26,080 bases of DNA from JAAZAI01 sp050942875 (GCA_050942875.1 JBMNOD010000049.1:1-26080); one strand, 5' to 3'. Shown: positions 9,906 to 17,688, counted from the stretch's first letter. Notes: generated by a model not told the origin, from the letters alone. Numbers and translations: made by a program.

Positions 9906-10967
9906 TTATTCCTCTGCTTCCTCTGCGCGGAGGGCCTGGGCCGCCCGCACCATGGCGAGGTAGTTTTGAACCGGGACGTAATCGGGAATCGAGTTGCCGG
10001 ATCCGAGGGCGTAGCCCCGGGCGGTGGCGCGATACGCCCGGCCTTGTTCGAGCACGGCGGCGAAAACGTCGTCTTCGCTTTTGCTGCAGAGGAAGTCCAT
10101 GTCGAATCCGCCGAGCAGGCCGATGCGGGTTCCGTAGGCGTCAATCCAGGTTTGGAACGGCGCGATGGCGTCTTCGTTCGAATGCTTGGCGTCGATGCCC
10201 AGCGCGATGATGTCGTCCATGACTTCGAAAATGCGGCCGCAGGAATGCAGCAGGAACGGGCGTCCTGCTTTGTGCACGATGTCGATGACGCGCTTGTACT
10301 GCGGCAGGATGTGGTTGCGGACGGTGTGCGGGTTGGTCAGAAGGGAAGACTTGAATCCAAGGTCGTCGCCGAACCGGCAGGCGGCAAACGCGTCTTTGTA
10401 TCGGTCCAGGAACTCGATCCAAATCGTGCACATGAGGTCGCCGATGCGTTTGAACAGGTCGGCGTAGAGCTCGGGGTCGTCGGCCTGCATGAACGGCAGG
10501 TATTCAAGCCCCACGAGATCTTCGCTGATTTCAAAGGCGCCGTTGCCGATGCCGCCCACGGCCTTCATGCCTGCCGGGAGGTGTCGCCGAAGGGCGTCGA
10601 ACCGGGGCGTCGCGGTTTGCCAGAATCTCCGGGGGATGTCGGCCCAGGGGTACGCCTCGAAGTCGGCGCGGCTTTGGATGGGGCCGGGCCTTCCTCCCGA
10701 GAGCGCCCCGCTGTCCGGCATCGCCTGCGTGATGCACACTTCATACGACACCACGTCGTACGTCATCTTCTTGAAGAATCCGCAGTACAGGCGGAAGAAT
10801 TCGTCGATGTCGCCGGCGTCGCCCTTCCGCATGTCGGCGAACGCAACGCCGAGGATCCGCTCCATCGTGCCCGGGACGATGATGTGTTCGTAAATCGGCA
10901 GGCGTTTGGGCTTGGTGTTCCGCATGACGTCTGCGAAATGCCGGCAGTCGGGTGAAAAGTCGTTCAT
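9906..10967 (-). CDS. URO-D-like methyltransferase/decarboxylase family protein (not a heme gene)
   Basis: 353 residues, no signal peptide, so cytoplasmic. The sequence has the general pattern of the uroporphyrinogen decarboxylase superfamily, which also contains the corrinoid:coenzyme methyltransferases MtaA/MtbA and CmuA. Motifs: RLPIYEHIIVPGTMERI near the N-terminus, LLHSCGRIFEVMDDII at 239-254 (H241 and C243 match the zinc HxC of the methyltransferases), GLLGGFDMDFL (283-293), and GSGNSIPDYVPVQNYLAMV near the C-terminus. The late cysteine that completes the zinc site in methyltransferases seems replaced (GSGNSIP). It sits inside an operon of secreted glycan-related proteins, 25 bp after the beta-strand-repeat gene, which argues against heme synthesis. 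A role in modifying or demethylating a sugar-derived compound is inference. Confidence 0.8.
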   Translation of the reverse strand: MNDFSPDCRHFADVMRNTKPKRLPIYEHIIVPGTMERILGVAFADMRKGDAGDIDEFFRLYCGFFKKMTYDVVSYEVCITQAMPDSGALSGGRPGPIQSRADFEAYPWADIPRRFWQTATPRFDALRRHLPAGMKAVGGIGNGAFEISEDLVGLEYLPFMQADDPELYADLFKRIGDLMCTIWIEFLDRYKDAFAACRFGDDLGFKSSLLTNPHTVRNHILPQYKRVIDIVHKAGRPFLLHSCGRIFEVMDDIIALGIDAKHSNEDAIAPFQTWIDAYGTRIGLLGGFDMDFLCSKSEDDVFAAVLEQGRAYRATARGYALGSGNSIPDYVPVQNYLAMVRAAQALRAEEAEE

Positions 10968-10992
10968 CGTGGGCGGGGAATGAAAGGGTTGG

Positions 10993-12903
10993 CTATTGTA
11001 TGACGAGCACCGTGCGCGGATCGGGCGGCGGGATCAGCAGAACCGACGAGCCTTGGATGGCGACGGAATAGGTGTCCGGTGAGACCGTCCAGCCCGAGAG
11101 GCTGGACGCGCCGCTCAAAGAGCCGGCCTGGAAGAGCACGCCCGGATCGGGCGCCTTGCCCTCGCCTTCGGCCACGTTGATCGTGGCGGCCGCCGGGAGC
11201 CGGAGGTCGCCCGCGACGACCACGGCATCGCCGGTTTTGTTTTGACAGCCCCAGTCGTAGGCGGCGTCTTCGGCGAAAACCGCATCGCCGGCGAGCGTCA
11301 GCGTGCCGACGCCCGTGCCTGCGGGGGAGAGCGCGCCGTAGATGGTCGTGGCGCCGTTGACCGTGCCCGTGCCGCCGAGGGTGCCGTTGGCGCCGACGGT
11401 CACCGCGCTGCCGGCGGCGAGGCTGCCATCGACCAGAAGCGTGCCGCTGTCGATGGTCGTTGCGCCTTCATAGGTGCAGTCGCCGCCGAGGGTCTGCGCG
11501 CCGTTGCCCGTCAGCGCGACCGTCAACGCCAGATTTGCGGGCGTGGTGGCGCCGATCGAACCGCTGAAGGCATACGTGCCGCTGCCGCCCAGCGTCAACG
11601 TTCTTGCGTTGGAGCCGGTTTGAGCGACCTCGCCGCCAGCCCCGTCGACGTCGTCGAGACCCGCGATGGTTTGGTTTCTGTTGTTGCTGTAGAGCGCGGC
11701 GCCGGAAGCCACGGCGACCGTGTTGAAGGCGTTGAGCGCGGCATCGCTGTTGATGCGCAAGGCGCCCGTGTGAACGACGACGCCGCCGGTGAAGTTCGGG
11801 CTGTTGCCGAGGATCTGGTGGTACAGCGTGCCTGAGTTGTAGAAATGAAGATCGTTCGTGCCGGCCACGGCTTCGGCTGATGACGTGTTGCCCAGCTTCA
11901 CCCCTCCGCCTGTCGAACCGGTATAGGCGATGGTGGCGTCGTCCTCAAGGGCGAGAAGCCCGCCCAGCGTGACGGTCAGGTTCCCGCCTGCGTTCTCGAT
12001 TGTCTTCACGCCGCTGTTGCCTGCCTGCACCGTGATCGGAAGCGGACAGGTGAAACCCGAGCCGCCTGCTGTGAATTGCAGCGTGGCGTTCGCGTTTCCG
12101 GCGGCGGTGTCGCCGAGCCGGATCAAGCCGGCGCCAAAGGCAAGCGTCGGATGGGCGCTTCCGGCGGAAGAGGAATTCTGCCGGAGCGTGCCGGATTTGA
12201 TCAAAATGCCGCCGGTGAACGTGTTTTGTCCGCCGATGGTCAGGGTGCCCGTCCCCGCCAGGGCGAGGCCGATTTGCCCCAGGCCGTCCGAGATGGCGGC
12301 CGACGAATTCGCCCCCAAGTAGCTTTTCCCCGCGCCGGTGGCGGTGATGGTTTTCAGGCCGGCGGAGCTTGCGGACAAGGTGCTGTCGGCGATGCCGAGA
12401 AGCGTCAGTTCGCCCGTGCCGTTGAGATTCAGGTTGAGGTCGGCATCCAGCAGAAGGGAGCTGTGGAGTTGGTACTTGATTGAATTGTCCGCGCCGCTGG
12501 TCGTGTCGTTGATGGACGGGGATTCGCCGCAGAATTGGAGCGCGCCGTCATAGACTCTGATCGTCCGTGCCGAGCCGCTCGATTCGCCTGAGAGATTCAG
12601 CGTGTTGAGCTGAAGGGTTCCCAGATTGTTGGTGGCGTCGAAGCTCTGGGATATTTTCCCGCCGCTGGTGGCGGTTCCTGTCTTCGAGGGGTCGAAGTTG
12701 ATCACGAGCGAGTCGCCGGGCGTGGGGACGCCGGTTCCCGCCGTCCAACTGTCGGCATCGCTCCAGTTCCTCTTGGTCGAAGAGGTGAACGTTTTCCAGT
12801 CGGCTGGATTGGCGGCCTGTGCCGACGGCATCGACCACGCGACCATCAGCGCGAAAAGGCACAAAACGCATTTTGCATTTTCAGTGGTTGTGAACGGTTT
12901 CAT
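10993..12903 (-). CDS. Secreted autotransporter-associated beta-strand-repeat protein
   Basis: 636 residues. The start at 12903 is preferred over an in-frame upstream Met because it opens a signal peptide (about 1-30, ending PSAQA) and is preceded by AGAGAGG at good spacing. The N-terminus has the common WSDADSWTAG...PTPGDSLVINF opening. Autotransporter-associated beta-strand repeats are visible at about 213-241 (GTLTIGGQNTFTGGILIKSG), 357-384 and 463-490 (TYEGATTIDSGTLLV), with Gly/Thr/Ala-rich parallel beta-helix sequence between. No C-terminal outer-membrane beta-barrel and no PEP-CTERM anchor is seen; the end is LLIPPPDPRTVLVIQ. It is probably a surface or secreted beta-helix adhesin or glycan-binding protein. 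It follows the CBM9-like gene by 77 bp. Confidence 0.85.
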   Translation of the reverse strand: MKPFTTTENAKCVLCLFALMVAWSMPSAQAANPADWKTFTSSTKRNWSDADSWTAGTGVPTPGDSLVINFDPSKTGTATSGGKISQSFDATNNLGTLQLNTLNLSGESSGSARTIRVYDGALQFCGESPSINDTTSGADNSIKYQLHSSLLLDADLNLNLNGTGELTLLGIADSTLSASSAGLKTITATGAGKSYLGANSSAAISDGLGQIGLALAGTGTLTIGGQNTFTGGILIKSGTLRQNSSSAGSAHPTLAFGAGLIRLGDTAAGNANATLQFTAGGSGFTCPLPITVQAGNSGVKTIENAGGNLTVTLGGLLALEDDATIAYTGSTGGGVKLGNTSSAEAVAGTNDLHFYNSGTLYHQILGNSPNFTGGVVVHTGALRINSDAALNAFNTVAVASGAALYSNNRNQTIAGLDDVDGAGGEVAQTGSNARTLTLGGSGTYAFSGSIGATTPANLALTVALTGNGAQTLGGDCTYEGATTIDSGTLLVDGSLAAGSAVTVGANGTLGGTGTVNGATTIYGALSPAGTGVGTLTLAGDAVFAEDAAYDWGCQNKTGDAVVVAGDLRLPAAATINVAEGEGKAPDPGVLFQAGSLSGASSLSGWTVSPDTYSVAIQGSSVLLIPPPDPRTVLVIQ

Positions 12904-12980
12904 CTGCGACCTCTCTGTTTGGTGTGTTTCGTCTCGGGTGACGCCTTGTGGATTCGTTTCCGCTTCCTGGGTTTTCAAGT

Positions 12981-13922
12981 TCAGTCTAAATTCAGACTTG
13001 AGGGCACGTCGTTTGTCAGCAGGAGCCGTCCCATGAGACCGGGCGAGTTGTGCGGGTTGCCGTGCGGCACGGGGGACCAGTTCTGCTGGATCAGCCGGCG
13101 TTCGTCCCGGCCTTCTTCCTTGATCCAGTCGTAGCGCATGAAATGGGCGCGGAGTTCCGCGGGCATGAAAGTCGTGGCGCCTCGCCGCTTCATGATGGGC
13201 CCCGCGGGGATGGCGAGCTCGGCGCTCCAGCCGAAGGCGGTCGTCTTCGCGGCGGTTTGCAGCCCGGGCATCTCCCATTCCCTGAACGCCCAGCGGTCTT
13301 TTTTCATCACGCGGCTGGAGAGCCGGAGATCGGGCCCCTGTTCGGCTTCCGCCGTCAGCAGATGCATCAGATCGAGGTTCACGCCCGTCGGCCCCACCTG
13401 GATTTCCACATACTGCCGTCCGTCGCCTTTGCCGTCGACAAAAACTTCGCAGACGTCCTCCGTGTAGATGTCGTCGTCATGTTTCAGCGTGCCGGTGCTG
13501 AAGACCTCGTCGTCGGTGCATTCGAAGGCCACGTAGAGGTTCCGCTCGTCCCAGAGCGCGCGAACGGTGGTGGGCTGGATGGCGAGGTCCGCTTTGGACG
13601 TCGCGTCCCGCGCGGGGGAGAGGCGCGGGATCAGCGCGGCCTTCCGCCAGACGGCGTCGGAGATGTCGCCGTCGATGATCGGCGCGGCTTCGGTTCGGGG
13701 GACGGTCAGCGCGGGCGGGGCTTGGGTTTCGCCATCGTCCGGGTTGGGCGCAGGATTTGCTGCAACGGCGGGGAGGAGGGAGACGCCAAGCGCGAATGCG
13801 CAAACGAGACGCAATCCGCCATGCGCAGGCGCGCGTTTTTTCTGCCGTGAATGCAAATGATCGCGAAAGCTGCTTCTCCGTGTCTCCGCGTCTTCGTGAA
13901 AAATTCGGTTGCTGACGTTCAT
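12981..13922 (-). CDS. CBM9-like (carbohydrate-binding, DOMON-like) secreted protein, first main gene of operon
   Basis: 313 residues from the ATG at 13922. Residues about 36-54 (LRLVCAFALGVSLLPAVAA) form a signal-peptide core, preceded by an unusually long charged N-region. Residues about 80-305 match the CBM9-like pattern: PIIDGDISDAVWRKA, ALWDERNLYVAFECTDDEVF, EDVCEVFVDG, YVEIQVGPTG, WSAELAIPAG. It probably binds carbohydrate outside the cytoplasm, possibly as a surface lipid-free binding protein. The ATG has no Shine-Dalgarno of its own but overlaps the stop of a 20-codon leader ORF (ATGA). Residues 9-18 (HEDAETRRSS region) are encoded by a copy of the intergenic repeat at 13877-13905, so the first 30 residues may be recent or the true start may lie further in. 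Confidence 0.78.
   Translation of the reverse strand: MNVSNRIFHEDAETRRSSFRDHLHSRQKKRAPAHGGLRLVCAFALGVSLLPAVAANPAPNPDDGETQAPPALTVPRTEAAPIIDGDISDAVWRKAALIPRLSPARDATSKADLAIQPTTVRALWDERNLYVAFECTDDEVFSTGTLKHDDDIYTEDVCEVFVDGKGDGRQYVEIQVGPTGVNLDLMHLLTAEAEQGPDLRLSSRVMKKDRWAFREWEMPGLQTAAKTTAFGWSAELAIPAGPIMKRRGATTFMPAELRAHFMRYDWIKEEGRDERRLIQQNWSPVPHGNPHNSPGLMGRLLLTNDVPSSLNLD
13877..13905 (-). repeat. Short periodic repeat (cgcggagacacggag type) inside a gene start
   Basis: On the minus strand this reads TTTTCACGAAGACGCGGAGA followed by CACGGAGAAG. It is the GC-rich relative of the CTCTGTGT array at 17512-17538 (both are degenerate [C/T]TC[C/T]G[T/C]GT units of about 8 bp). It is translated as part of the N-terminus of the CBM9-like protein if the start is 13922. 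Confidence 0.5.
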
Positions 13923-13981
13923 GATGCTGGCAGGGTGGGTGGATTGCGGTTCGTTCGTTGCACGGGGCGATCGTCTTGCAT
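13919..13981 (-). CDS. 20-residue leader peptide ORF overlapping the CBM9-like gene
   Basis: ATG at 13981 with an excellent Shine-Dalgarno (CACAGGAAAAC just upstream), encoding MQDDRPVQRTNRNP and six more residues, stop TGA at 13921-13919. The stop overlaps the ATG of the CBM9-like gene as ATGA, and that gene lacks a ribosome site of its own, so translational coupling is a reasonable reading. The peptide has no run of one amino acid that would suggest classic attenuation. Too short for family assignment; could be fortuitous. Confidence 0.45.
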   Translation of the reverse strand: MQDDRPVQRTNRNPPTLPAS

Positions 13982-14086
13982 GTTTTCCTGTGAAATTCAG
14001 AAGGATGCCGACGGCTTTCCGGGGTTTGCGATACGATGCGGAGAGCGGTTCCCGCGCAATTTCAATTTCATTCCCCGGCACAGATG

Positions 14087-14115
14087 ATGATTGCACAATC
14101 GGGAATGCGTGTCAA
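14087..14115 (-). promoter_or_regulatory. Probable sigma70 promoter of the five-gene operon
   Basis: On the minus strand: TTGACA (14115-14110), 17-nt spacer, AATCAT (14092-14087). The -35 is perfect, the -10 matches 4 of 6. Expected start near 14080 leaves about 100 nt to the leader ORF at 13981. Confidence 0.5.
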
Positions 14116-14154
14116 ATGATAATGCCTCGGCTGGGGGTGTCGCGAGCAAATGAT
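14113..14154. promoter_or_regulatory. Candidate operator: direct repeats between divergent promoters
   Basis: CAAATGAT occurs at 14113-14120 and again at 14147-14154, 34 bp apart, between the -35 elements of the two divergent promoters. Spaced direct repeats of this kind suit an AraC-type or looping regulator, but no regulator gene is in the window. Confidence 0.3.
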
Positions 14155-14165
14155 GAAGGTTTCCG

Positions 14166-14194
14166 TTGACCTTCGGGGCGCGGTCGGCTATCTT
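14166..14194 (+). promoter_or_regulatory. Sigma70 promoter of the second URO-D-like gene
   Basis: TTGACC at 14166-14171, 17-nt spacer, TATCTT at 14189-14194. Same -10 and spacing as the promoter at 374-402. Expected transcription start near 14201. Confidence 0.7.
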
Positions 14195-14236
14195 GACGTT
14201 GATTCAAATGCAAAAACACCGGGCTTCTGCAAGACC

Positions 14237-14383
14237 ATGCGAACCGATTTCCTCCCCGCGTGCGATCATGACATCCTGAAACCTCTGGCCGGGCGCCTGG
14301 GCGAATTGGCCCGGCGTCCCGAGGAGGACGAGAAGCGCGAGCGCCGGTTCCGCCGCAACCGCCACCAAAGGAAAAAGCCATGA
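14237..14383 (+). CDS. Small basic ORF preceding and overlapping the URO-D-like gene
   Basis: 48 codons from the first in-frame ATG after the predicted transcription start, ending in a TGA that overlaps the next ATG as ATGA. The product begins MRTDFLPACDHD and ends in a strongly charged Arg/Lys/Glu-rich tail (EEDEKRERRFRRNRHQRKKP). No Shine-Dalgarno, no family recognised. The downstream gene has its own good ribosome site (AAAGGAAAAAG) inside this ORF, so this may be an untranslated leader rather than a gene. Confidence 0.3.
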   Translation: MRTDFLPACDHDILKPLAGRLGELARRPEEDEKRERRFRRNRHQRKKP

Positions 14384-15585
14384 GCGCCTACGAAGAGCTT
14401 TCACCCTCGGACAGAACCCTCGTCGATCGCCTGCTGAAGGACGCGGAGGCCAACGACGGCTTGGCGCCCGTGGATTTGGCGTCGTTCTGGCAGGATCAGG
14501 CGATCGCCGGCGCCGATCCGTTTGGCCGCGACATCCCGCAGTGCAGCTTCGGCGCAAGCCTGAATTGGGAGTGCGTGTTCGCCGAACTGGGCCTTGAGGA
14601 GGACTATTGGCGTTTTCAGAACGACGAGGCGTGGGCGCTCGACGTCTCCAGGCGCTACAACGACCTTTCCGAGGAAATCGTCGGTCGCCGCCTCCTGAAT
14701 GAAAGGCCCCGCGACCCATCCCGCGCATGGCCCGCGACCCGACAGCTTCACGACATTTTCGAGGCGCGCAACGTCTGGGTGGGCGGCCCGGGCGGATCCT
14801 GGTGGCTTCACGCCTCCGCAAGCACCCCGGAGGAGCTCGGGGCGTTGCTCGACCGCGTCGAAGCCCGGCTCGAAAATCTCCGCGCGTTCGTGCTGCCGGA
14901 GAATTGGGACGAGGAGAAGGCCCGTCTGACGGCGCTCGGCGCGTCCGTGCCCCTGTACCGCGGGCAGCGCGGCCCCTGCACGTTCGCCTGCTCGATCTTC
15001 GGGATCGAGAACCTGGCCATGCTCTATTACGACGACCTGGATCTGTTCAAGAGGTTCAGCGATGTGCTCGGGCGCGCGATTCTCGCCCGGGCGCGCCTCT
15101 TCGACGACGAGGCCGGCCATGCGCCGGAGACGGCGCCCAGGGGCTGGTGGTGGGCCGACGACAACAGCTGCATGTTCTCGCCGGAGATGTACGAGGTCTT
15201 CGCCATGCCCATTCACCGCGCCGTTTTCGGCCGCTACGCACCCGATCCGACGGACTCGCGCCACCAGCACAGCGACTCCGCCATGGGGCATTTGCTTCCG
15301 CTGCTTTCCGAGCTGGACTTGACGAGCGTGAACTTCGGCCCGACGCTCCGCGTTTCAGAGATCCGGCGCCATTGCCCGAAGGCCGTGATCCACGGACAGA
15401 TCGCGCCCTTCACCTACAGCCGGAACGAACGGGCGAACCTCGTGGCGGAATTCCTGCGCGACTTCGGCCAAGCAGGCGATGCGCGCGGATTGAACGTCGC
15501 CACGGCGGGCTCGATCAACAACGGCACCCGCCTGGCCAGCATGCGGCTGCTCATGGCGGCGATCCAACGCCACGGCAGGTATTGA
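14380..15585 (+). CDS. URO-D-like family protein, divergent paralogue
   Basis: 401 residues, cytoplasmic. ATG at 14380 has AAAGGA 7 nt upstream. The URO-D fold is suggested by VPLYRGQRGPCTF (190-202), the Trp-rich WWWADDNSCMFSPEMYEVF (256-274), HQHSDSAMGHLLPLLSEL (295-312), VNFGPTLRVSEIRRHCPKAVIHGQI (about 317-341) and the closing ATAGSINNGT (374-383). At the place where methyltransferase relatives have the zinc HxC motif this protein has H297-S-D, so a zinc-thiolate mechanism is unlikely. It is divergently transcribed from the operon that holds the other URO-D-like gene, suggesting a shared pathway. The substrate is unknown; classical heme synthesis is unlikely given the motif changes and context. 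Confidence 0.75.
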   Translation: MSAYEELSPSDRTLVDRLLKDAEANDGLAPVDLASFWQDQAIAGADPFGRDIPQCSFGASLNWECVFAELGLEEDYWRFQNDEAWALDVSRRYNDLSEEIVGRRLLNERPRDPSRAWPATRQLHDIFEARNVWVGGPGGSWWLHASASTPEELGALLDRVEARLENLRAFVLPENWDEEKARLTALGASVPLYRGQRGPCTFACSIFGIENLAMLYYDDLDLFKRFSDVLGRAILARARLFDDEAGHAPETAPRGWWWADDNSCMFSPEMYEVFAMPIHRAVFGRYAPDPTDSRHQHSDSAMGHLLPLLSELDLTSVNFGPTLRVSEIRRHCPKAVIHGQIAPFTYSRNERANLVAEFLRDFGQAGDARGLNVATAGSINNGTRLASMRLLMAAIQRHGRY

Positions 15586-15630
15586 CCAGCCCTGTTCCAT
15601 GGATGTCGTGGACTCCGTTTTCGGGGTTGT

Positions 15631-16545
15631 CTACTTCGTTAGAAAACGGGCGATCGCATCCTTGAAAAGCCGACGGCGAAGCTTGCCTTCGAGGGCGGGC
15701 GGCTCAAGCGGGCCGGCAAAGGGCCGCCCCTTCCGAAGGAAAAAGCGGTAGAAGGTGGAGGGCGCAAGCCCCCACTTGGCCAGAAACTGCCGACGCCCCG
15801 GATTGGGCGAAATCCGCCCAAGCGACTTCGAGACGAAATGATAGACCCGGCTGCGTCCCACGCCCTTGAAATAGCGGACGCCCGCCTGCCAGAGCTTCAT
15901 CGAAAAATCGGGGTCGCTGTAAAGCCCCGGCGAAAACTCCACGCTGTAGCCGCCGACCAAGTCCCAGACGTCCCAGTGGACGACGTTCGGCGGACGCGTC
16001 GCGCCGCTCCAGTCCGGCTTGGGAAACGTGTCGAATTCCTTCAACAGACGCGCCTCCTCGAACGAGTCGACCGCGGTGCCGAAATTCTTGTCGCCAATCA
16101 CCGGCAGGCTCGACGTCGGCCGCGGCTCGATCATCGTGGCGGACAGGAAGAAAAACGTCGTGCCCGCCTTCTCGATCTCCTCCAGAAGCGCCGAGTCCCA
16201 TCCGGGGCAGGCGTACATGTCGTCGTTCATGTACAGGAAGTAGTCGGTTCGCACCAAGGCGCGGGCGGCATTGAGCGCCAGGCAGACCCCCACGTTCTCC
16301 GGCGAATGGCTGAACGCGAGCCCCTCCTGCCGCGCCCAGTCGAGCGTCCCGTCCGAGCCGTCGTTCACATGGAGGACGATCTGGTGCGGGAAGGCCGAAT
16401 GCTCCCGGATGGAGCGGACGCAGAGCTTGAGAAAGGCCAGATTGTTCCACGTCGGGATGACGATGGAGAAAACCTCGTTCCCCTCGAAGCGCCCTTCGTT
16501 CAGGGCAATCGGAACCGGCGGATTGAAACAGGATCTGGCGCTCAT
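15631..16545 (-). CDS. Family 2 glycosyltransferase
   Basis: 304 residues. GT-A fold: FSIVIPTWNNLAFLKLCVRSI (26-46), VNDGSDGT (60-67), GVCLALNAA (86-94), and the metal/nucleotide-sugar motif YMNDDMY with D108-D109. A later SDPDFSMKLW (210-219) fits the acceptor-side region. It would transfer a sugar from a nucleotide donor onto a surface glycan or lipid-linked acceptor in the cytoplasm. The start at 16545 is preferred because its ATG overlaps the TGA of the preceding glycosyltransferase gene (ATGA), so the two form a coupled operon. It converges with the URO-D-like gene; 45 bp between them show no clear terminator. Confidence 0.88.
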   Translation of the reverse strand: MSARSCFNPPVPIALNEGRFEGNEVFSIVIPTWNNLAFLKLCVRSIREHSAFPHQIVLHVNDGSDGTLDWARQEGLAFSHSPENVGVCLALNAARALVRTDYFLYMNDDMYACPGWDSALLEEIEKAGTTFFFLSATMIEPRPTSSLPVIGDKNFGTAVDSFEEARLLKEFDTFPKPDWSGATRPPNVVHWDVWDLVGGYSVEFSPGLYSDPDFSMKLWQAGVRYFKGVGRSRVYHFVSKSLGRISPNPGRRQFLAKWGLAPSTFYRFFLRKGRPFAGPLEPPALEGKLRRRLFKDAIARFLTK

Positions 16546-17321
16546 TCCCTGATGAAGGTCTTCTTGTACTTCCACTTGGTCCTGGGTCTGTCCAGATACT
16601 GGAAGTGCTCGTTGGTGAACACGCCTTGAATGCAGGCCATCTGCCGGGGGACGAACGTCACGCCGGCATCGACCAGCAACGACTGGATCGCCCCGGGCCC
16701 CGTCGTGTAGAAAACGCTTGGGCCGCCTTCCTTCGGGTGGTTTTCGATGTTGTGGACGATCGTCTCCAACATTTTTTCGTAAAGCGGGTTCTTGGGGGCG
16801 GTGGCCAGGAAGAAGTTCGAGAAATGACGCGCGTCCCAGATGAACATCTGGCTCTTTCCTTCAAGAAGGCGCGCCAGCGGGCGAACCAGCGCCGCGTCGA
16901 TGTCCATGTAAACGCCGCCTTCGTTGTACAGGACGACGACACGCCACAAATCGGCCTGCGCGGCGCCGTCCGTCAATCTGGAAAAGGCCTTGTAAACCTC
17001 CGGGGGGGCGTTTTCCTTCATGTACTCCTCCCGCGCTTCCGTGCTGACGTAGCGATGTTCGAACTCGCGTGACTTTCGCCGATTGTGGCGGTAGTTGACG
17101 AACATCGGCCACGTGCACCAGGGCGAGAAGTTGGTTTGCCAGATGATTCGAGGAATCGGCGAGTCGATCGTCGCGTCCTTTTTCGCAGGGGATGCGGCGG
17201 GAATCTCGAATCGCCTTTTCGGGAAGATCGCGTGGAAGGGGTACGAAAGCCCTTTGACGAGATTGCCGAACAATCTGAGGGTTCTTGATCGCCAATAAAG
17301 GAGGTGCCGCTTGCGTTTCAT
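16542..17321 (-). CDS. GT32-like glycosyltransferase (DXD sugar-binding family)
   Basis: 259 residues from the ATG at 17321. Motifs of the Gly_transf_sug/OCH1-type family: IPRIIWQTNF (56-65), ADLWRVVVLYNEGGVYMDID (123-142) with the DXD at D140-D142, and TGPGAI (207-212). A basic N-terminus (MKRKRH) precedes. An in-frame extension upstream to 17540 exists, but its start (MKHRDTETQRG) is only the translation of the CTCTGTGT repeat array, so it is rejected. A weak promoter TTGCAT-N17-TATTCT lies on the minus strand at 17410-17382, with a 22-bp dyad just upstream at 17427-17448. Probably acts with the coupled GT2 protein on one cell-surface glycan. Confidence 0.85.
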   Translation of the reverse strand: MKRKRHLLYWRSRTLRLFGNLVKGLSYPFHAIFPKRRFEIPAASPAKKDATIDSPIPRIIWQTNFSPWCTWPMFVNYRHNRRKSREFEHRYVSTEAREEYMKENAPPEVYKAFSRLTDGAAQADLWRVVVLYNEGGVYMDIDAALVRPLARLLEGKSQMFIWDARHFSNFFLATAPKNPLYEKMLETIVHNIENHPKEGGPSVFYTTGPGAIQSLLVDAGVTFVPRQMACIQGVFTNEHFQYLDRPRTKWKYKKTFIRE

Positions 17322-17426
17322 GGATCTGCAAGAAAATGACAAGGTTGATGAAAAAAGACCCGATTGATGAGTCAAACCAGAAGAATACGGAAAAAGCCGG
17401 CAAAATGCAATTTCAAGATTCAAAAA

Positions 17427-17448
17427 GGTGTGTGTCAGAATCGTGACA
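17427..17448 (-). promoter_or_regulatory. 22-bp dyad element, copy 1
   Basis: Contains the dyad TGTCA-N6-TGACA (17433-17448) preceded by GGTGTG. It matches copy 2 at 18141-18162 at 20 of 22 positions, in opposite orientation. It lies about 105 bp upstream of the GT32-like gene start, just behind a weak promoter. Symmetry and position suit a dimeric regulator. Confidence 0.5.
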
Positions 17449-17511
17449 TGCTTCCTTGAGTTTCCATGAAACATGGAGGCATCCTTGATGCCGACTTCAA
17501 AACCAATCCCC

Positions 17512-17538
17512 CTCTGTGTCTCTGTGTCTCTGTGTTTC
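17512..17538. repeat. CTCTGTGT tandem array
   Basis: Three 8-bp units of TCTCTGTG type, ending GTTTC. Produces the false N-terminal extension MKHRDTETQRG of the GT32-like gene on the minus strand and a false signal-peptide-like string (VSVSLCFIPLAQA) on the plus strand. Related to the repeat at 13877-13905. Confidence 0.7.
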
Positions 17539-17667
17539 ATTCCATTGGCGCAGGCTACGCCGAAAAGTGCCTGGGTGGCGGGGATTCACCAGAAGGGCAA
17601 GAAGGGCAGGAAGAGCCATGGCGGCTTCGCCGAATGGCCACAAAAAACACAGGCCGCTTCGCGGCAG

Positions 17668-17688
17668 GGGCTAGCGGCTAGGGGCTAG
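17668..17688. repeat. 7-bp tandem repeat (G[C/G]GGCTA)3, copy 1
   Basis: Units GGGGCTA, GCGGCTA, GGGGCTA followed by GTGCCG. A second array with the same unit and the same GTGCCG continuation lies at 25703-25724, at the end of nrdG. Confidence 0.7.

Noticed and set aside
12983..12998. Dyad AGTCT...AGACT at the end of the CBM9-like gene as a terminator
   Set aside because: Imperfect, lacks a T-run, and the downstream gene is in the same direction 77 bp away with its own ribosome site.
17322..17540. N-terminal extension of the GT32-like gene
   Set aside because: Begins with translated repeat (MKHRDTETQRG) and crosses the predicted promoter and the dyad at 17427-17448; the family homology begins after 17321.
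17473..17688. 71-codon plus-strand frame with a signal-peptide-like start
   Set aside because: Its hydrophobic stretch is just the CTCTGTGT array in translation and the rest is other repeat families; no ribosome site.
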